Shown here piece after piece: positions 34,649 through 45,940 of a stretch of DNA of 64,000 nt; within the stretch, counting starts at the first letter, position 1; every line of letters starts with the position of its first letter. The stretch lies in assembly GCA_011109175.1 (NCBI GenBank), contig RDEW01000001.1, positions 973,079 through 1,037,078 on the forward strand, written 5' to 3'. The stretch comes from Dicyema japonicum. Its lineage: Eukaryota; Dicyemida; Rhombozoa; Dicyemidae. The notes beneath the pieces were generated by a model. It had not been told where the DNA came from, did no database searches, and saw only the letters and a program-made list of their open reading frames with translations. The translations under genes were made by a program, and so were the position numbers.

Positions 34649-35178
34649 TAGCAGGGATAGCCTCGAATGACACGTTTGTTCTTCCAGAAAATTGACATTG
34701 AAATGAGCGAAGAGACCACAACAAAAAACTAGAACTAATAAACTAGACGATCTCGTCACGTTTCAGCAGAGCCCTTAACTAAGTATTATTTCTTTGAGCT
34801 CATACAAGATTGAAGTGGAGACGCCTTTCACTTGTTATGTCTGAAAAGCACGAATGACATTCAATGTCAGGTGGTTAGGCACGACTGTCAGATGATCTCA
34901 TCTTTCCCATGGCCNTAGCAGGGATAGCCTTGAATGACACGTTGGTTCTTCCAGAAAATTGACATTGAAATGAACGAAGAGACCACAACCAAAAAACTAG
35001 AACTAGTAAACTAGGCGATCTCGTCACGTTTCAGCAGAGCCCTTAACTAGGTATTATTTCTTTGAGCTCATACAAGGTTGAAGTGGAGACGCCTTTCACT
35101 TGTTATGTCTGAAAAGCACGGATGACATTCAATGTCAGGTGGTTAGGCACGACTGTCAGATGATCTCATCTTTACCAT
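34649..35178. repeat. Two ~262-bp copies joined by one N
   Basis: 34649-34910 and 34916-35178 are near-identical around the N at 34915. Neither is coding. Confidence 0.85.
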
Positions 35179-35813
35179 GAACTAGTATCTGTTTGCTCCC
35201 TCAAAGAAACACAAAAAACATCTCAATTGATGAGGATTACAGGGAATAAAAATTTCTTTTACACTATGTTTTTTTTAGCGCTATTAGGAACAATCGGTTT
35301 TAGAGGCTTTGGTTGAATAACTCTTTTGATCGAAATTTGTGGTTTATTTTAACTTTATGACGGTAAATTCTGATTTGCTTTTTTAACAGCGATGAATTGA
35401 AAATTCATAGATTCTGTTATGAAGATTGAATGACTACTCCAGTAACTATCTAGCCACCGCTATTTTCTGCACATTCTGACGCCGATTCTGCTGAACGGAA
35501 ATAATTCAAGTTCTTAGCTATCGGAGATCGGTTCCAATCGATTTCGAAACTTCTAGGGCAGTGGAAGAATCACTAAAGGAGTTATCTATTAAATTGGAGA
35601 TGCAATCACGATGCGTCTTAGACACTCAAGTGAACAGAAATGGTCCTGCACCTCGGAATCGCCACCGTCCCCGGAAATGCGCAGTCTCTATGCAGCCTGA
35701 GCCTAATTTGTATCTATTCCTTAGTAAAGAACTTATAAAATAAAGTTACCTATCATATTTAAGATTATATATAGAACCATAAGATATCGAGATTATGATC
35801 GATAGTCCACACC
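35179..35813. other. No gene recognised
   Basis: The open frame at 35561-35743 has no family resemblance. Otherwise unassigned. Confidence 0.35.
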
Positions 35814-35945
35814 AGTGGTTCTCATCTTTTTTCCCGCTGCCCATTTTGAAATTTCATCATCCCATCTAAAAATTTGCACCGCCCATAAGTAAATTTATTT
35901 TTTTTAAATATAATTTTATAAAATTAATAACTCATGTATTATTTT
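35814..35945 (+). mobile_element. hAT terminal end
   Basis: Begins CAGTGGTTCTCATCTTTTTT, then CCCGCTGCCCATTTTGAAA, the usual left end of hAT elements whose transposase is of the Charlie/SPIN type. It runs about 130 bp into AT-rich sequence and then meets the GGATCC repeat. No right end was found, so it is truncated or interrupted. Confidence 0.55.
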
Positions 35946-35946
35946 A

Positions 35947-36200
35947 AAACCACGTGCCACCATGTGGTGCTGTGTAGCTAACTGGTTGAAAATTTCTCTT
36001 CCTTCCCTCTGAAGGAGTCATTGGATCCACTTTACTCAGAAGAGCCCAATGTTTGGCCGACATTCTGAAGGATCCAACTATTCTTTCCACCGGGAGACAA
36101 TTTCGTTCCGTAGCGACAAGCTCTGGAATCGATCTCAGCTCCCCGGACAACGTCCTCTGGATCAATGTTCTTGGATGAAAATTCTGTTGGCTCACTTAAA
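35947..36200 (+). repeat. Interspersed GGATCC repeat, copy 5
   Basis: The most complete copy: CACGTGCCACCATGTGGTGC, CATTGGATCCACTTTACTCA, CAACTATTCTTTCCACCGGG, ATCGATCTCAGCTCCCCGGA and CAACGTCCTCTGGATCA. The first block is partly palindromic (CACGTG, CCACCATGTGG). Confidence 0.75.
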
Positions 36201-36424
36201 ATCAAATATCACCTCGCAAACTTTCAATTTATTTCGTTCACTTCTCAATAAATAATTAAGTGAGCTGAATCCTCCTTCAACATGATATGAAGTTGGAAAG
36301 TACAAGATTATGAGATCGAGTTCCACTTGAAAACTGTTCTATAATCTTAATTCTAGCAAAATTGAGGTATTCTGAAAGTTAACTTCATATTATGTATTAT
36401 TTTTAAGGTCTATTTATTTCGTAG

Positions 36425-36515
36425 GAGGAAAAAACACCGAGCAAAGATGAGAATGCATAGGGATTACGTGATGATTAGTCGGTTTTACCGTGGTCTTGGG
36501 TTGTTAAATAAATCA
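36425..36515 (+). mobile_element. LINE 3' tail
   Basis: GCATAGGGATTACGTGATGA, then TTAGTCGGTTTTACCGTGGT and CTTGGGTTGTTAAATAAATC: the common tail. It lies head to head with the end of the minus-strand LINE. Confidence 0.6.
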
Positions 36516-36544
36516 ACGAGTTGGGAATTTTATGGGTAATCTTT

Positions 36545-39060
36545 TTTCGATGCTCAAACTGTGATCCCAAACAGTTTCTATACGGACGGGGGTCTTTTTC
36601 CCTTTTTCCTCTGAAATTGCCTCTATGATAGACTCGAGAACTCTGGGGGCAATTTCTTTATCTGTATTTTTTCAAGTAATTTTATTGCTCTTGATCTCTT
36701 GAATTTTTGTTAGGTTCGTTGTCGACAGGTTAGATCCGCATTCAGCACATGTATAGCCTATTGTTGGCTCGATTTTCGCACAACCATCCATATATGTTAT
36801 TTAGTATTCCTTGTAGTCTTTCTTTAGCATGTTCGACATTTACGTCCCTAGATGCGACAACTATGTCATCGGTATAGGAAGGTAGTACGTCATTATTATT
36901 CATAGGTATGGGGAGATCATTCAGAAACAAATTAAAGAGGATTGGTGACAAAGGGGATCCCTGGAGTACACCATTGGGTAACAATCCCTATCTGGAACTC
37001 TTGTTTCCGACACACACTTCCCCTCAGCGTCCACTTAAGAAATTTGCTATCCATATCTTTAGTGGTGCATGGATTTTTGTCAAAAATTTTTTTTGTATGA
37101 AGATCTTCCTTAGGACAGAGTCGAATGCTGCTTGAATGTCAATTTTACATATGACCGATTTTTCCAGTTTTGGCTTGTTCTTGTGTCCTTCAGTTATGAA
37201 CTTCATTAGTGTTGTTAGGAAGGAGGTTGTTGATGATCCTTCCTTGAAGCCATGTTGGAATGTAGGTTGTGGGAGAAAGGGATGAATAAGTTTTAGGACC
37301 AGTTTTTCCAGGATCCTCAACAAAACACATATAAGGTTGACTGGTCTGTAAGAGCGGGGATCGGTCTCCCCGGTTTTAATATTAGACGAATTTTTGATAG
37401 TTTCCATAAAGCCGGTATGGTATTTATGTTTAGCGATGTGTTGTAGATGATTGTCAGTTATTGATGGTGAGCCCAAGTGTTTCAGCAGAATAAGAGGTTT
37501 CTGTCTGGGCCACATGAGTTTGTTAGTTTTTTTTCTGATTTGATATTGCTTTGATTACATTTTTAGGAAGAAAATAAATCAGCGGAACCATTTTGGATGG
37601 CTTTCTCTTTATTTTCGGCTGTGTGTTAATCTTGTTATAGAAATGTGACTGATTAGGATACAATGTTTCATAAATTTATTCAGATTGAGCTGGCATTGTT
37701 CTTATTATCTTCGTATTCTGGGTTCTTCAGACGCCTCAACATCTTCCTCATGTTGGAAATTAAGGTCTGATTATTCATGGCAACAGAGATTCGCATGAAT
37801 TTCTTCCTTCGGGTGTTGTTCGTGCTTTTCGTGATCAGAATGTTTAGTGCCCTGATTCGACTAATGACCTCTCGTGATCGATGTGTCATTCTTCTAAGGG
37901 TGTTTCTTTCCATAATTATTTTTTTTGTTTTTAAGTCGTATTTTAATTCTTCGTTTTTTATATATGCTTTTCTGACAAAAATTTTTTCCTCGTCAATGAT
38001 TATTTTGTTGAAATAGTATACAGCTCTGTCTATGGAGGAGAAATTTTCAGGATTAAAATTTTGCAGCTTTGAATCAAAAAATTTGTAAAGCCAGTCCAAT
38101 TTGCATTTTAGTAATCATAGAAATGAATAGGCTTCGGTACAAAACATGGCTCGTAGTTCAGTTTCATTATCATTGAGTGGTGGTCACTCTGGAGGTCAAA
38201 ACGGACCGTACAATTAATGATCGAGGAATGACGAGGCGAGCAGATTTACAAGTCCGGAGATGTAGCCATGTCCTTCGTGTTGTACGGTGTCCTAGTGTTC
38301 TTTTTCGGGTTTTTGATGATTTGGGATAATAGCAGGTTTTGTCTGTTATCAGCGACTTGGTAGCGGAACCAAGAAAGATACTTCGCATTCAGGTCTCCAC
38401 ATAAAACCAAGTTCTCCATTTTGACCAAGGTCGATAGGTCAAAGCAGAGATTTTTCTTGCAGAAGCCAAGAGGAACAAAAATATTCGCAATTTCAATTTT
38501 TCCAATGGAAGTTACAACAGAGATTCCAATTATCTCTGTGTTCGAGTCTTCCATTAGGCTCTTGTAAGGAGAAGGGTTCTGGAGGTATTTAATTCGTTTT
38601 GTCAAAGAATCAGTAGACCCCCTCCTTGGCTTCGAGTCTTCCATTAGGCTCTTGTAAGGAGAAGGGTTCTGGAGGTATTTAATTCGTTTTGTCAAAGAGT
38701 CAGTAGACCCCCTCCTTGGCCAGATGGGAGGTCAGATCTTATTGTGTTGTATCCATTAAAGAGAAGTAGAGTTTTTTGAAAGCTTCGGTTCCTGGAGGAA
38801 GCAGATATCTACTCTGTTCCTCTCGAAGAATAAGGAAAGTTAGGCAATCTTTCCACTGATCCCGTTTATGTTTTAGATTTGAATTGTTAATTTCTTTAAT
38901 CTTGGATTTTGTTCCACGTCTCATGAGGTCAACAGTCTCAACCGATAGAATGTTCCAACATTGAGAGAATTCCGTCCAGTTGGAAGTCCTCTGATTGGTA
39001 GGGAGCAAATGGTTCTTTTTAGATATAGTTTAGGAATATATCCGACGCCACCAGAAACGA
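36545..39060 (-). mobile_element. Non-LTR retrotransposon (Jockey-like), largest copy
   Basis: Read on the minus strand from 39060 down. 38246-38695 holds endonuclease remains, with LVLCGDLNAKYLSW matching the GDFNAxxxxW block of the APE-type nuclease. 37680-38099 is the linker (SIDRAVYYFN, ISRIRALN). 37024-37515 is the start of the reverse transcriptase (SYRPVNLICVLLRILEKLV, HGFKEGSSTTSFL, ICKIDIQAAFDSV with the first catalytic Asp). 36742-36984 has LPNGVLQGSPLSPILFNLFL and SYTDDIVVA, where the usual YADD is YTDD. Frames are broken between these parts. An exact 90-bp copy (38541-38630, 38631-38720) adds 30 residues. The 3' end carries the GACCCCCGTCCGTATAGAAA line also seen at 49360. Confidence 0.88.
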
Positions 39061-39152
39061 TGAACCACATGACGCACGCTAAATTATACATTACCAGCCA
39101 TGAGGGCTATTTTTGAATTTTAAATTTTTTTAATTAATATATATTTACAAAT

Positions 39153-39402
39153 ATTTAAATAATTTAAATAAAAACGTGAGATGATATTATTTGGATATCA
39201 CTGAAATATTCATAAGAGGTTTCTCGCATGAGATTCAGGAAACATTTGTTAACGTGCTTTGGCATGAAAGCTTGAAAATTTAAATAATTTAAATAAAAAC
39301 GTGAGATGATATTATTTGGATATCACTGAAATATTCATAAGAGGTTTCTCGCATGAGATTCAGGAAACATTTGTTAACGTGCTTTGGCATGAAAGCTTGA
39401 AG
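39153..39402. repeat. ~125-bp tandem duplication
   Basis: 39153-39277 is repeated at 39278-39402, essentially identical, with no N. Probably an assembly duplication inside a LINE end. Confidence 0.85.
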
Positions 39403-39725
39403 ATAATCGTCTCAAATTTTAAAGGATCTTTAACTCGGTCAGTGCCCACGTTGTACACTCAATTCATCGAGTCAATTATAATTTATGGATGTGCAGTTTG
39501 AGGAACAAAACTTACCAGGATAAACATGGATAAATCAACTCTGCTGAGTCAGTTCTGACCAAAGCAATTTCTCGAATCACAGGGCAATAGGGCGGCATAT
39601 TCATCAAAAATGGAAAACCGCCGGAAGAAATATGTTTTCGAAAATTTGTTGGTTCCCGAAAGCAACATCGGAAAAATGAGAATATAGCTGAGAAAAGGCG
39701 GGATCACCTGAAAGCGTTTTCGTTT
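39403..39725 (+). mobile_element. LINE C-terminal fragment and tail
   Basis: TLYTQFIESIIIYGCAVWGT-like sequence (the last Trp is a stop here), followed by TRINMDK, is the post-RT line of Jockey-type elements. It ends AAAAATGAGAATA, then GGCGGGATCACCTGAAAG, like the ends at 6720 and 49430. Confidence 0.6.
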
Positions 39726-40228
39726 TAATTGGTGTTACCTGGTGATTTATGACTTATTAATGAAACTGGGTTTCTTTGTCAAAGCGTAATATGTGTGTTT
39801 TGGTTACGCCGAGATTAAACAATATTTGTGATACGACATATCTCTATCATTTTGAATATGGTACACTTTTTTATTTTGTTCGTCCATGTGAATTGTTATT
39901 AGTTGTTTTTGGTGGAAAGACTCTAGCATATTTAGCTTTGGTTTGATGTCCCCAAATAGAGNGAAGGCGGGATCACCTGAAAGCGTTTTCGTTTTAATTG
40001 GTGCTAACTGGTGATTTATGACTTATTAATGAAACTGGGTTTCTTTGTCAAAGCGTAATATGTGTGTTTTGGTTACGCCGAGATTAAACAATATTTGTGA
40101 TACGACATATCTCTATCATTTTGAATATGGTACACTTTATATTTTGTTCGTCCATGTGAATTGTTATTAGTTGTTTTTGATGGAAAGACTCTAGCATATT
40201 TAGCTTTGGTTTGATGTCCCCAAATAGA
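39695..40228. repeat. Two ~266-bp copies joined by one N
   Basis: 39695-39961 and 39964-40228 are near-identical around the N at 39962. They begin at the LINE end and run into unknown sequence. Confidence 0.85.
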
Positions 40229-41230
40229 GGAGTTCAAGGATCTGAAATGTTATTCAACTTTTTAAGACCATACATTTGATTTTCCAGTTAAACCAAAAAT
40301 ATATGGCAAGATCAGCTAAAGTCATTCCTTTGAGGGTAACTGCTAATTATGAATTTTATTTTAGTCTCTGTGAAGTATCTGGATGGAGCTCTGTCTAGAT
40401 CGGATAAAGTGGACGCACTTCTATATTTTTTAAGAGCTATTTCACCGAGTTTAGGTGGAAGTAGAAAAAAAACACAATAAATTCGAAGCAATATTTTGTA
40501 AAGGTTATGTGCAAGCAGAAACATAAACACAATAAATTCGACACAATTCTAGCAGGAATACAGAATTTTCGGATCCTAACAACACTATTAGTAATTTAAT
40601 TTTAATTGAACGAGAAAGAGGATAAGAGTTATCTTATAATTCAGCCATGCCCAAAGAAGAGCCAGTGCCCCCTTTGGGTGCCACAAAACTTGACAACTAT
40701 CACAGGTGACATACGGTCTGCTATTTTTTCATTCCAAGGAAGCAACACTGCTGATTAGATGCACAGCAAAAGTCATCGTTATGGTTCCTCACTCCTCTGC
40801 TATTAGCTCCAATGAAATTTTCAGTTCTACTACGTGACCTCACTTGAGTTCCAAATGCCTGCAAGGAAAGTGGGATCACGTATATCACCAATCACCAAAG
40901 CGAGATTCGAGTAAAAATTTTCAATTTCTTCAGGAAATTTCAATGCTGTCAACTGTCAGTGTTAATAATCATCGTAGGCGTTTTCCGGTCATTAACCGCA
41001 ATGCTGATATCTTGTCACTGACGCTCCACCACTCTTGGGTCGAGTTGGCGTATTGTTTGTGGACTGCTAAACCTTGTCCATAGTGTCGACACTCTGATTT
41101 ATGATGACGTCATCACCTTAGACAAAAATCAATTTAGAGCGCCTAAAGTCCTTGTTATAATAATTTTACAGCATTGCAAACCATAACTATCCAAAAAAAT
41201 AATTCCTATAAAATTTATAATATTACATAT
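40229..41230. other. No gene recognised
   Basis: Open frames at 40312-40530 (-) and 40844-41083 (+) have no recognised domain. No repeats recognised. Confidence 0.35.
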
Positions 41231-41812
41231 GAAGCCACCTGGAAAGTCTCAGTCTCGAATGCTTCTAGAATCCATGATACGCATGAACAGTGAAATGTGC
41301 TGTCGTGACTTGAAGATTCCGCCATTCTGACGATACGTGATCTTGTGTGTGGTTAAGGGAAGAACTTAAGGTCGTGTTGAAGGAAGCCACCTGGAAAGTC
41401 TCAGTCTCGAATGCTTCTAGAATCCATGATACGCATGAACAGTGGAATGTGCTGTCGTGACTTGAAGATTCCGCCATTCTGACGATACGTGATCTTGTGT
41501 GTGGTTAAGAGAAAAACATAAAGTCATGTTGAGGTCTCTGCTAGAGCGTGCTGGGATCACGTGAATAGTTAGTTCGGTCTACCCGTAGTCTTTGGTATTA
41601 TTAAACTTTCCAAATTAATAAAATGTCAGAAAAATTCANTTCAGTCATTCTGACGATACGTGCTTGTGTGTGGTTAAGAGAAGAACTTAAAGTCGTGTTG
41701 AGGTCTCTGCTAGAGCGTGCTGGATCACGTGAATAGTTAGTCCGGTCTACCCGTAGTCTTTGGTATTATTAAACTTTCCAAATTAATAAAATGTCAGAAA
41801 AATTCAAGAAAT
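41231..41812. repeat. 152-bp tandem duplication plus N-joined copy with LINE tail
   Basis: 41231-41382 and 41383-41534 are near-identical. The last part (41467-41638) is copied again after the N at 41639 (41640-41812). Both of the latter contain the LINE-tail line GGATCACGTGAATAGTTAGT and CTACCCGTAGTCTTTGGTAT. Confidence 0.8.
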
Positions 41813-41911
41813 GTTAGTGAGCCCAGTTAATATTATAATTGAGACAGTTGACGGAGAGTGCTAAAATTATTATTATTAGGCAGTTGACTTATATTTTGTG
41901 GTGGTTTGTTT

Positions 41912-42817
41912 TTATCTGTGATAATAAGTAAGGGACACTATAATGAGTTTCATGACAACCAGAAAATACGGAATAGCTCCTCCAAGAATGAATCCAAATA
42001 TGACATCACCAATATGGTGTTTGTTGTCATTGATTCGGGATATCGACACAATTATGGCAGCCACAAACAACAGCATCTGTAAAAGAACTTTGATTCCTTT
42101 CCAGAATAACGAAGTCTTTAAAAACTGAACAAGTTTGCATTCAATGTATAACTGAACTTAAAAAACCGCCATTACAATTGAAAAAATAGCAAAAACAGAA
42201 GCAGTCGACGTGTGCCCTGAAGGAAACGAGAGTCTAGCCTTATGAAACGAAATACCTGGATTGCTCGACAAATTTATGATTCTTATTCGAACAGACAACA
42301 TTTGTGACAAATTTTGAACAATTAACTTTTGACAAATCTGGTTTGCAGACACTCAGAAAATTTGGACGTAATCTTCCAGTGAAGAGTTTAAGGGAATCAG
42401 TGATAGAAACTGATAAAACTGTGAAATATTAAAACAAAAAAACCATAACACAAAAATAGCACCAGAAATTCTAGAATAACTGTTTCAATCGATTTTTTAA
42501 AGTTGGTGACTTGGGTTGTCTTCCAAATCATCAATTCAGCGGATATAAACTGAAAATTTAGTTTGTTACTCCAACCAATATTACATTGAAGAAAAGTCCA
42601 AAAACGGCAACTAATAAATAACTTACTGATGTGGACTTGTATGGATAGTTTATACTTTTGTCATCGCAATAGAACCCACGTGAGTAGGGTACTTTGTGGA
42701 AAAGGAAAACCAGTGAAGGGAGTCCAGCTTTTATAATTCAACTTATAACCAACCAAGAAAACACAGAACAAGTATAATAAATATATTTTTTAATAGGTGA
42801 ACACAGAAATGTGGCAT
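41912..42817 (-). CDS. Lipid phosphate phosphatase (PAP2/LPP family)
   Basis: Six exons on the minus strand encode 260 residues: 42754-42817, 42576-42727, 42444-42549, 42256-42418, 42176-42233, 41912-42151. Introns are 26, 26 (or 20), 25, 22 and 24 nt. The family dephosphorylates phosphatidate, lysophosphatidate and related lipids at the plasma membrane or ER. All three catalytic motifs are intact: KLFTGRLRP at 118-126 (KxxxxxxRP), PSGH at 166-169 and SRINDNKHHIGD at 219-230 (SRxxxxxHxxxD, with His226 and Asp230). Family hallmarks outside them also match: a first membrane helix ending CFLAGLPSLVF, then SRGFYCDDKSINYPYK. Six hydrophobic segments are visible. The ATG was chosen because it gives the first helix in frame through intron 1. 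The second intron has two equally good 5' sites (42575 or 42569). Animal members are about 280 residues. Confidence 0.95.
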
Positions 42818-42919
42818 TCAAAGTATTTTATTTGATTATTTTTTTATTTTTTTTGGTTTGCCAACATAAACTAAATGTAAATTAATATTTAGATTTAAAT
42901 TCAAACTATCAACCTATTG

Positions 42920-43155
42920 GCTATGTGGTGAAATGTGCCTAGTTTGTCAATAATTATTTTCCATCCCTCCGATGGCGTTATTGGATCCATTCTACTGAGG
43001 AGACGCCCAATGTTTGGTTGGCATCAAGAGGGTCCACCTATTTTTTCCCCGGGGACGACTTCGTTGTGTGGAGACAAGTTCTGGAACGCTGGAACGAGTC
43101 AGGATCAATGAGTTAGTTTTGTCCCCTTAGTCTGTGGAATAAATTTAATTTAATT
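42920..43155 (+). repeat. Interspersed GGATCC repeat, copy 6
   Basis: TTATTGGATCCATTCTACTG, GAGGAGACGCCCAATGTTTG, GACTTCGTTGTGTGGAGACA, GGAACGAGTCAGGATCAATG, then AGTTAGTTTTGTCC and AGTCTGTGGAAT with a TTTAATTTAATTTA tail. The clear LINE-like tail is best seen here. Confidence 0.75.
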
Positions 43156-43204
43156 TAGTGGGTACACTAAAACTGTCGCTAGAAGTATCTGTGATTACAC
43201 AAAG

Positions 43205-43512
43205 CAGAATCACTTAGTTGGTGATTCACCCATGCTTTAATAAATAACCCACAAAAACAATCATAAAGTTTATACAGAAAATTAAAAAATAACTTTATAT
43301 AGATATATAGTTTTCACCACACAATCATAAAGAATTATGGAATGAGAGAACCATAAAACAGAATCACTTAGTTGGTGATTCACCCATGCTTTAATAAATA
43401 ACCCACAAAAACAATCATAAAGTTTATACAGAAAATTAAAAAATAACTTTATGAAGATATATAGTTTTCACCACACAATCATAAAGAATTATGGAATGAG
43501 AGAACAGATAAT
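43205..43512. repeat. 154-bp tandem duplication
   Basis: 43205-43358 is repeated at 43359-43512 almost exactly, with no N. Not coding. Confidence 0.85.
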
Positions 43513-43953
43513 TTTCCTATTTGTACTTTTAATACTTTGTTAAACGAATACAGAAGGGACAGTCCAAAGTGATCCAATGCTTCTTCCAGAACATTAACAT
43601 TTTGTATATTATTTACCCTTTGTAACTAACAAAGGTAGAAGCTCCCACAAATTCTAAAAGTCGATTATGCCCGTCTAGTTATATTTCATGCCAATATTAA
43701 AGTTGAATACAACCCTTCATGTTGGAATCAAAAATTTGTACAAATGTTAGCCAAACCAGGAAAACCGAAAAATCAATTGTTATCACTCAATAAGTCTGGT
43801 GTGTATGACCACTGTTAAATAGTCTAGAAGATACCCATATTGTTGAAATGAATGGCTTCTTAATTAACTAGCAAAATATGGTGGGGGACTGTTTCTTATA
43901 ACCAGAGAGATTTCAAAACTCACCTGTATGCAGATGTGTAAAAGTCAATAAAA

Positions 43954-44352
43954 TTGTCGTACAAGAGACTAAAAATTACACCAAAGAAATCACCATCCAG
44001 GGGTTTGAACATCTCAGCTGAGAAAACTAACGTTCTAAAGATCTCCAGCTTTCGAAAATTATCAACAGAGCTGCTCCTTGAGAAACATACTGTTAAAAGA
44101 AGGAGGACCTTCCGTGCACTTCAGTGCATTAGAAAGTTGAAAATTAAAAAAGAGGTTTTTCTCTTACCGGTAGGGAATAATTATAATTTAATACATTTCG
44201 GATTTTACATTTTGATTGATAAATTTTGTACTAGCAATAATTGTCACTGTCTGTACGTGAAACTCCTCCGTACGTGGAAATCCACTAGAACTAATCAAAA
44301 TAAAAATTATAACTCAAAGATTTCTGAGTTGAATTATGTGGCATTTAAATGA
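43954..44352 (+). CDS. Hypothetical basic reading frame, unknown
   Basis: A 132-codon frame rich in Lys, Arg and Asn. I see no known domain. The upstream 400 bp (43520-43950) may be a decayed element. No TATA or micro-intron signal stands out. A chance frame is possible. Confidence 0.25.
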   Translation: MSYKRLKITPKKSPSRGLNISAEKTNVLKISSFRKLSTELLLEKHTVKRRRTFRALQCIRKLKIKKEVFLLPVGNNYNLIHFGFYILIDKFCTSNNCHCLYVKLLRTWKSTRTNQNKNYNSKISELNYVAFK

Positions 44353-44749
44353 GTTTTTATTATTTTTAATTAACAAAAAACTTTATTGATATTTAAAATT
44401 AAAAAAATATTTTATTTCTGCAAATGATTTTAAAAGTTCAGGTTGAACAATTATGACTTGCGCCATATATTCGAGTATTTAGGAAATGGATTTCTTGATG
44501 GGTCGCTTTCCAGAAACTGCAAGGAGTTTATTTGGATACTTATCTCATTGCTACTTATCGAGGATGATAAGGTCTATTACAGAGTAATTCGATAATAATA
44601 TTAAGACAATAGTTTATTTCAGCGATTTTTTGTGAAGAAGAATCAGAACTGAAACAAGGATTGATTATAGTATTTTTGTCTATAAATCAGTAGAGTGAAC
44701 ATAATTTTGCTCATTCAGTTATTAGAAAAACGACCTAGAATTTTACTCT

Positions 44750-45940
44750 TGTAAAAGTTGCAGTTGTTGTGAAGAAGTATGTCTTATTTCAGAGCAAAGG
44801 GTTGACTGAGACGAGGTCCCCAATTACGGCAACATTGCAGAATATCCGCGTGATAGATATATAGTTGATCTGATGGACCTGAAAAAATATTCCAAGTAGA
44901 ATAACAGATATTCCTGGGTAATAGTTCTTCAGTATACTTCAAACAGACAATGGTCTGGAGTTCAGAAACTTTCTTGTCAGAAGATTTTGTGATAGACTAA
45001 ACACGTTTTTGGAAGACTTCGAGCACCGTCGGTTCAAGGACATGTTGAGAAATATCATTTATATAACAACTTATAGGTTGAATAAATATTTCAAATGGTT
45101 ATACCCCGTTTCAGCTACTGAAGGAACTCTTGGAAAATATCAATCTTGTCTTGGTGATTCTTTATTCAGGTAAAACATCACTAATCATGAGATAACACAA
45201 CATGTTCTATTCAAAATGTTTATTGGAGCTAACCATCCGCCACAGATTTCGGAGGACGCTTAATAACTTACTACAGTATGGAGAAGACTCATCGTTGTCA
45301 AGGGATTCTGCCCGAAGATATAGTTTGCTTGCAGCAGAAAAAAATGCGTAAGAAAAGAAGCTGGAAAAACGATGGGGAATCATTGAAAGTGGGAGAGAAA
45401 TTTATTCTATGAATAGATTGTGATTTTAATTTGTCAACAGAATTGGTTGCTAATATGGGCACTATGATACTACAATTTATCAAGTAGAGGACATACAGTA
45501 GGATATGGTGTACATAGATGGTGGCTACTCACACACTATGATAGTCTAAACTTGGCGTTGAAAAACGCACTTTCCTCTTCTGGCCACCACTGCATTTTGG
45601 AGCCTACTGGTGTCACCTGAGAAAACGAAAGACACCCCGATGGGATGAAAACATTACTTTTTGTTAATGGTGGGAACCTGGCTGAACGGTACATTTGTTG
45701 GTACATACTCTTCTAAGAATTCGGTCACTTCAATTTCGGACCAAGGCCAAGCTTACAAGTAAACCAAGGATCGAAAGGAGCAAGTTTTAATAAACCTGTG
45801 CATAAACAGTCATTTAAAAACAAACTATTCGCTTCTTGTATTGATTTAAAGAAGGCGTACGACTCTGTGACCATGGCTATCACGATCATCTTTTGGACTG
45901 CTCTGGCCTCCTAATATAGATTAGAGGTTCAAAGGTTATA
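44750..45940 (+). mobile_element. Decayed retroelements: integrase-like, then C-terminal domain and RT
   Basis: 44935-45130 reads QTDNGLEFRNFLVRRFCDRL, the DNG-E block of a retroviral-type integrase core, followed by YRLNKYFKWLYPVSA. After 45540 the sequence changes to LNLALKNALSSSGHHCILEP then ENERHPDGM, another lineage of the C-terminal domain found at 28283 and 47515. Near 45815-45880, LFASCIDLKKAYDSV is motif A of a reverse transcriptase. All parts are frameshifted. At least two elements are mixed here. Confidence 0.6.

Noticed and set aside
37777-38016. 79-codon plus-strand frame
   Set aside because: Shadow of the LINE linker coded on the minus strand at 37680-38099.
42134-42175. A 42-nt phase-0 intron in the phosphatase gene, starting four codons' worth of sequence later
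   Set aside because: The 24-nt intron 42152-42175 keeps LYIECKL, which corresponds to the LYLQxRx segment of animal relatives and fits the intron size seen elsewhere.
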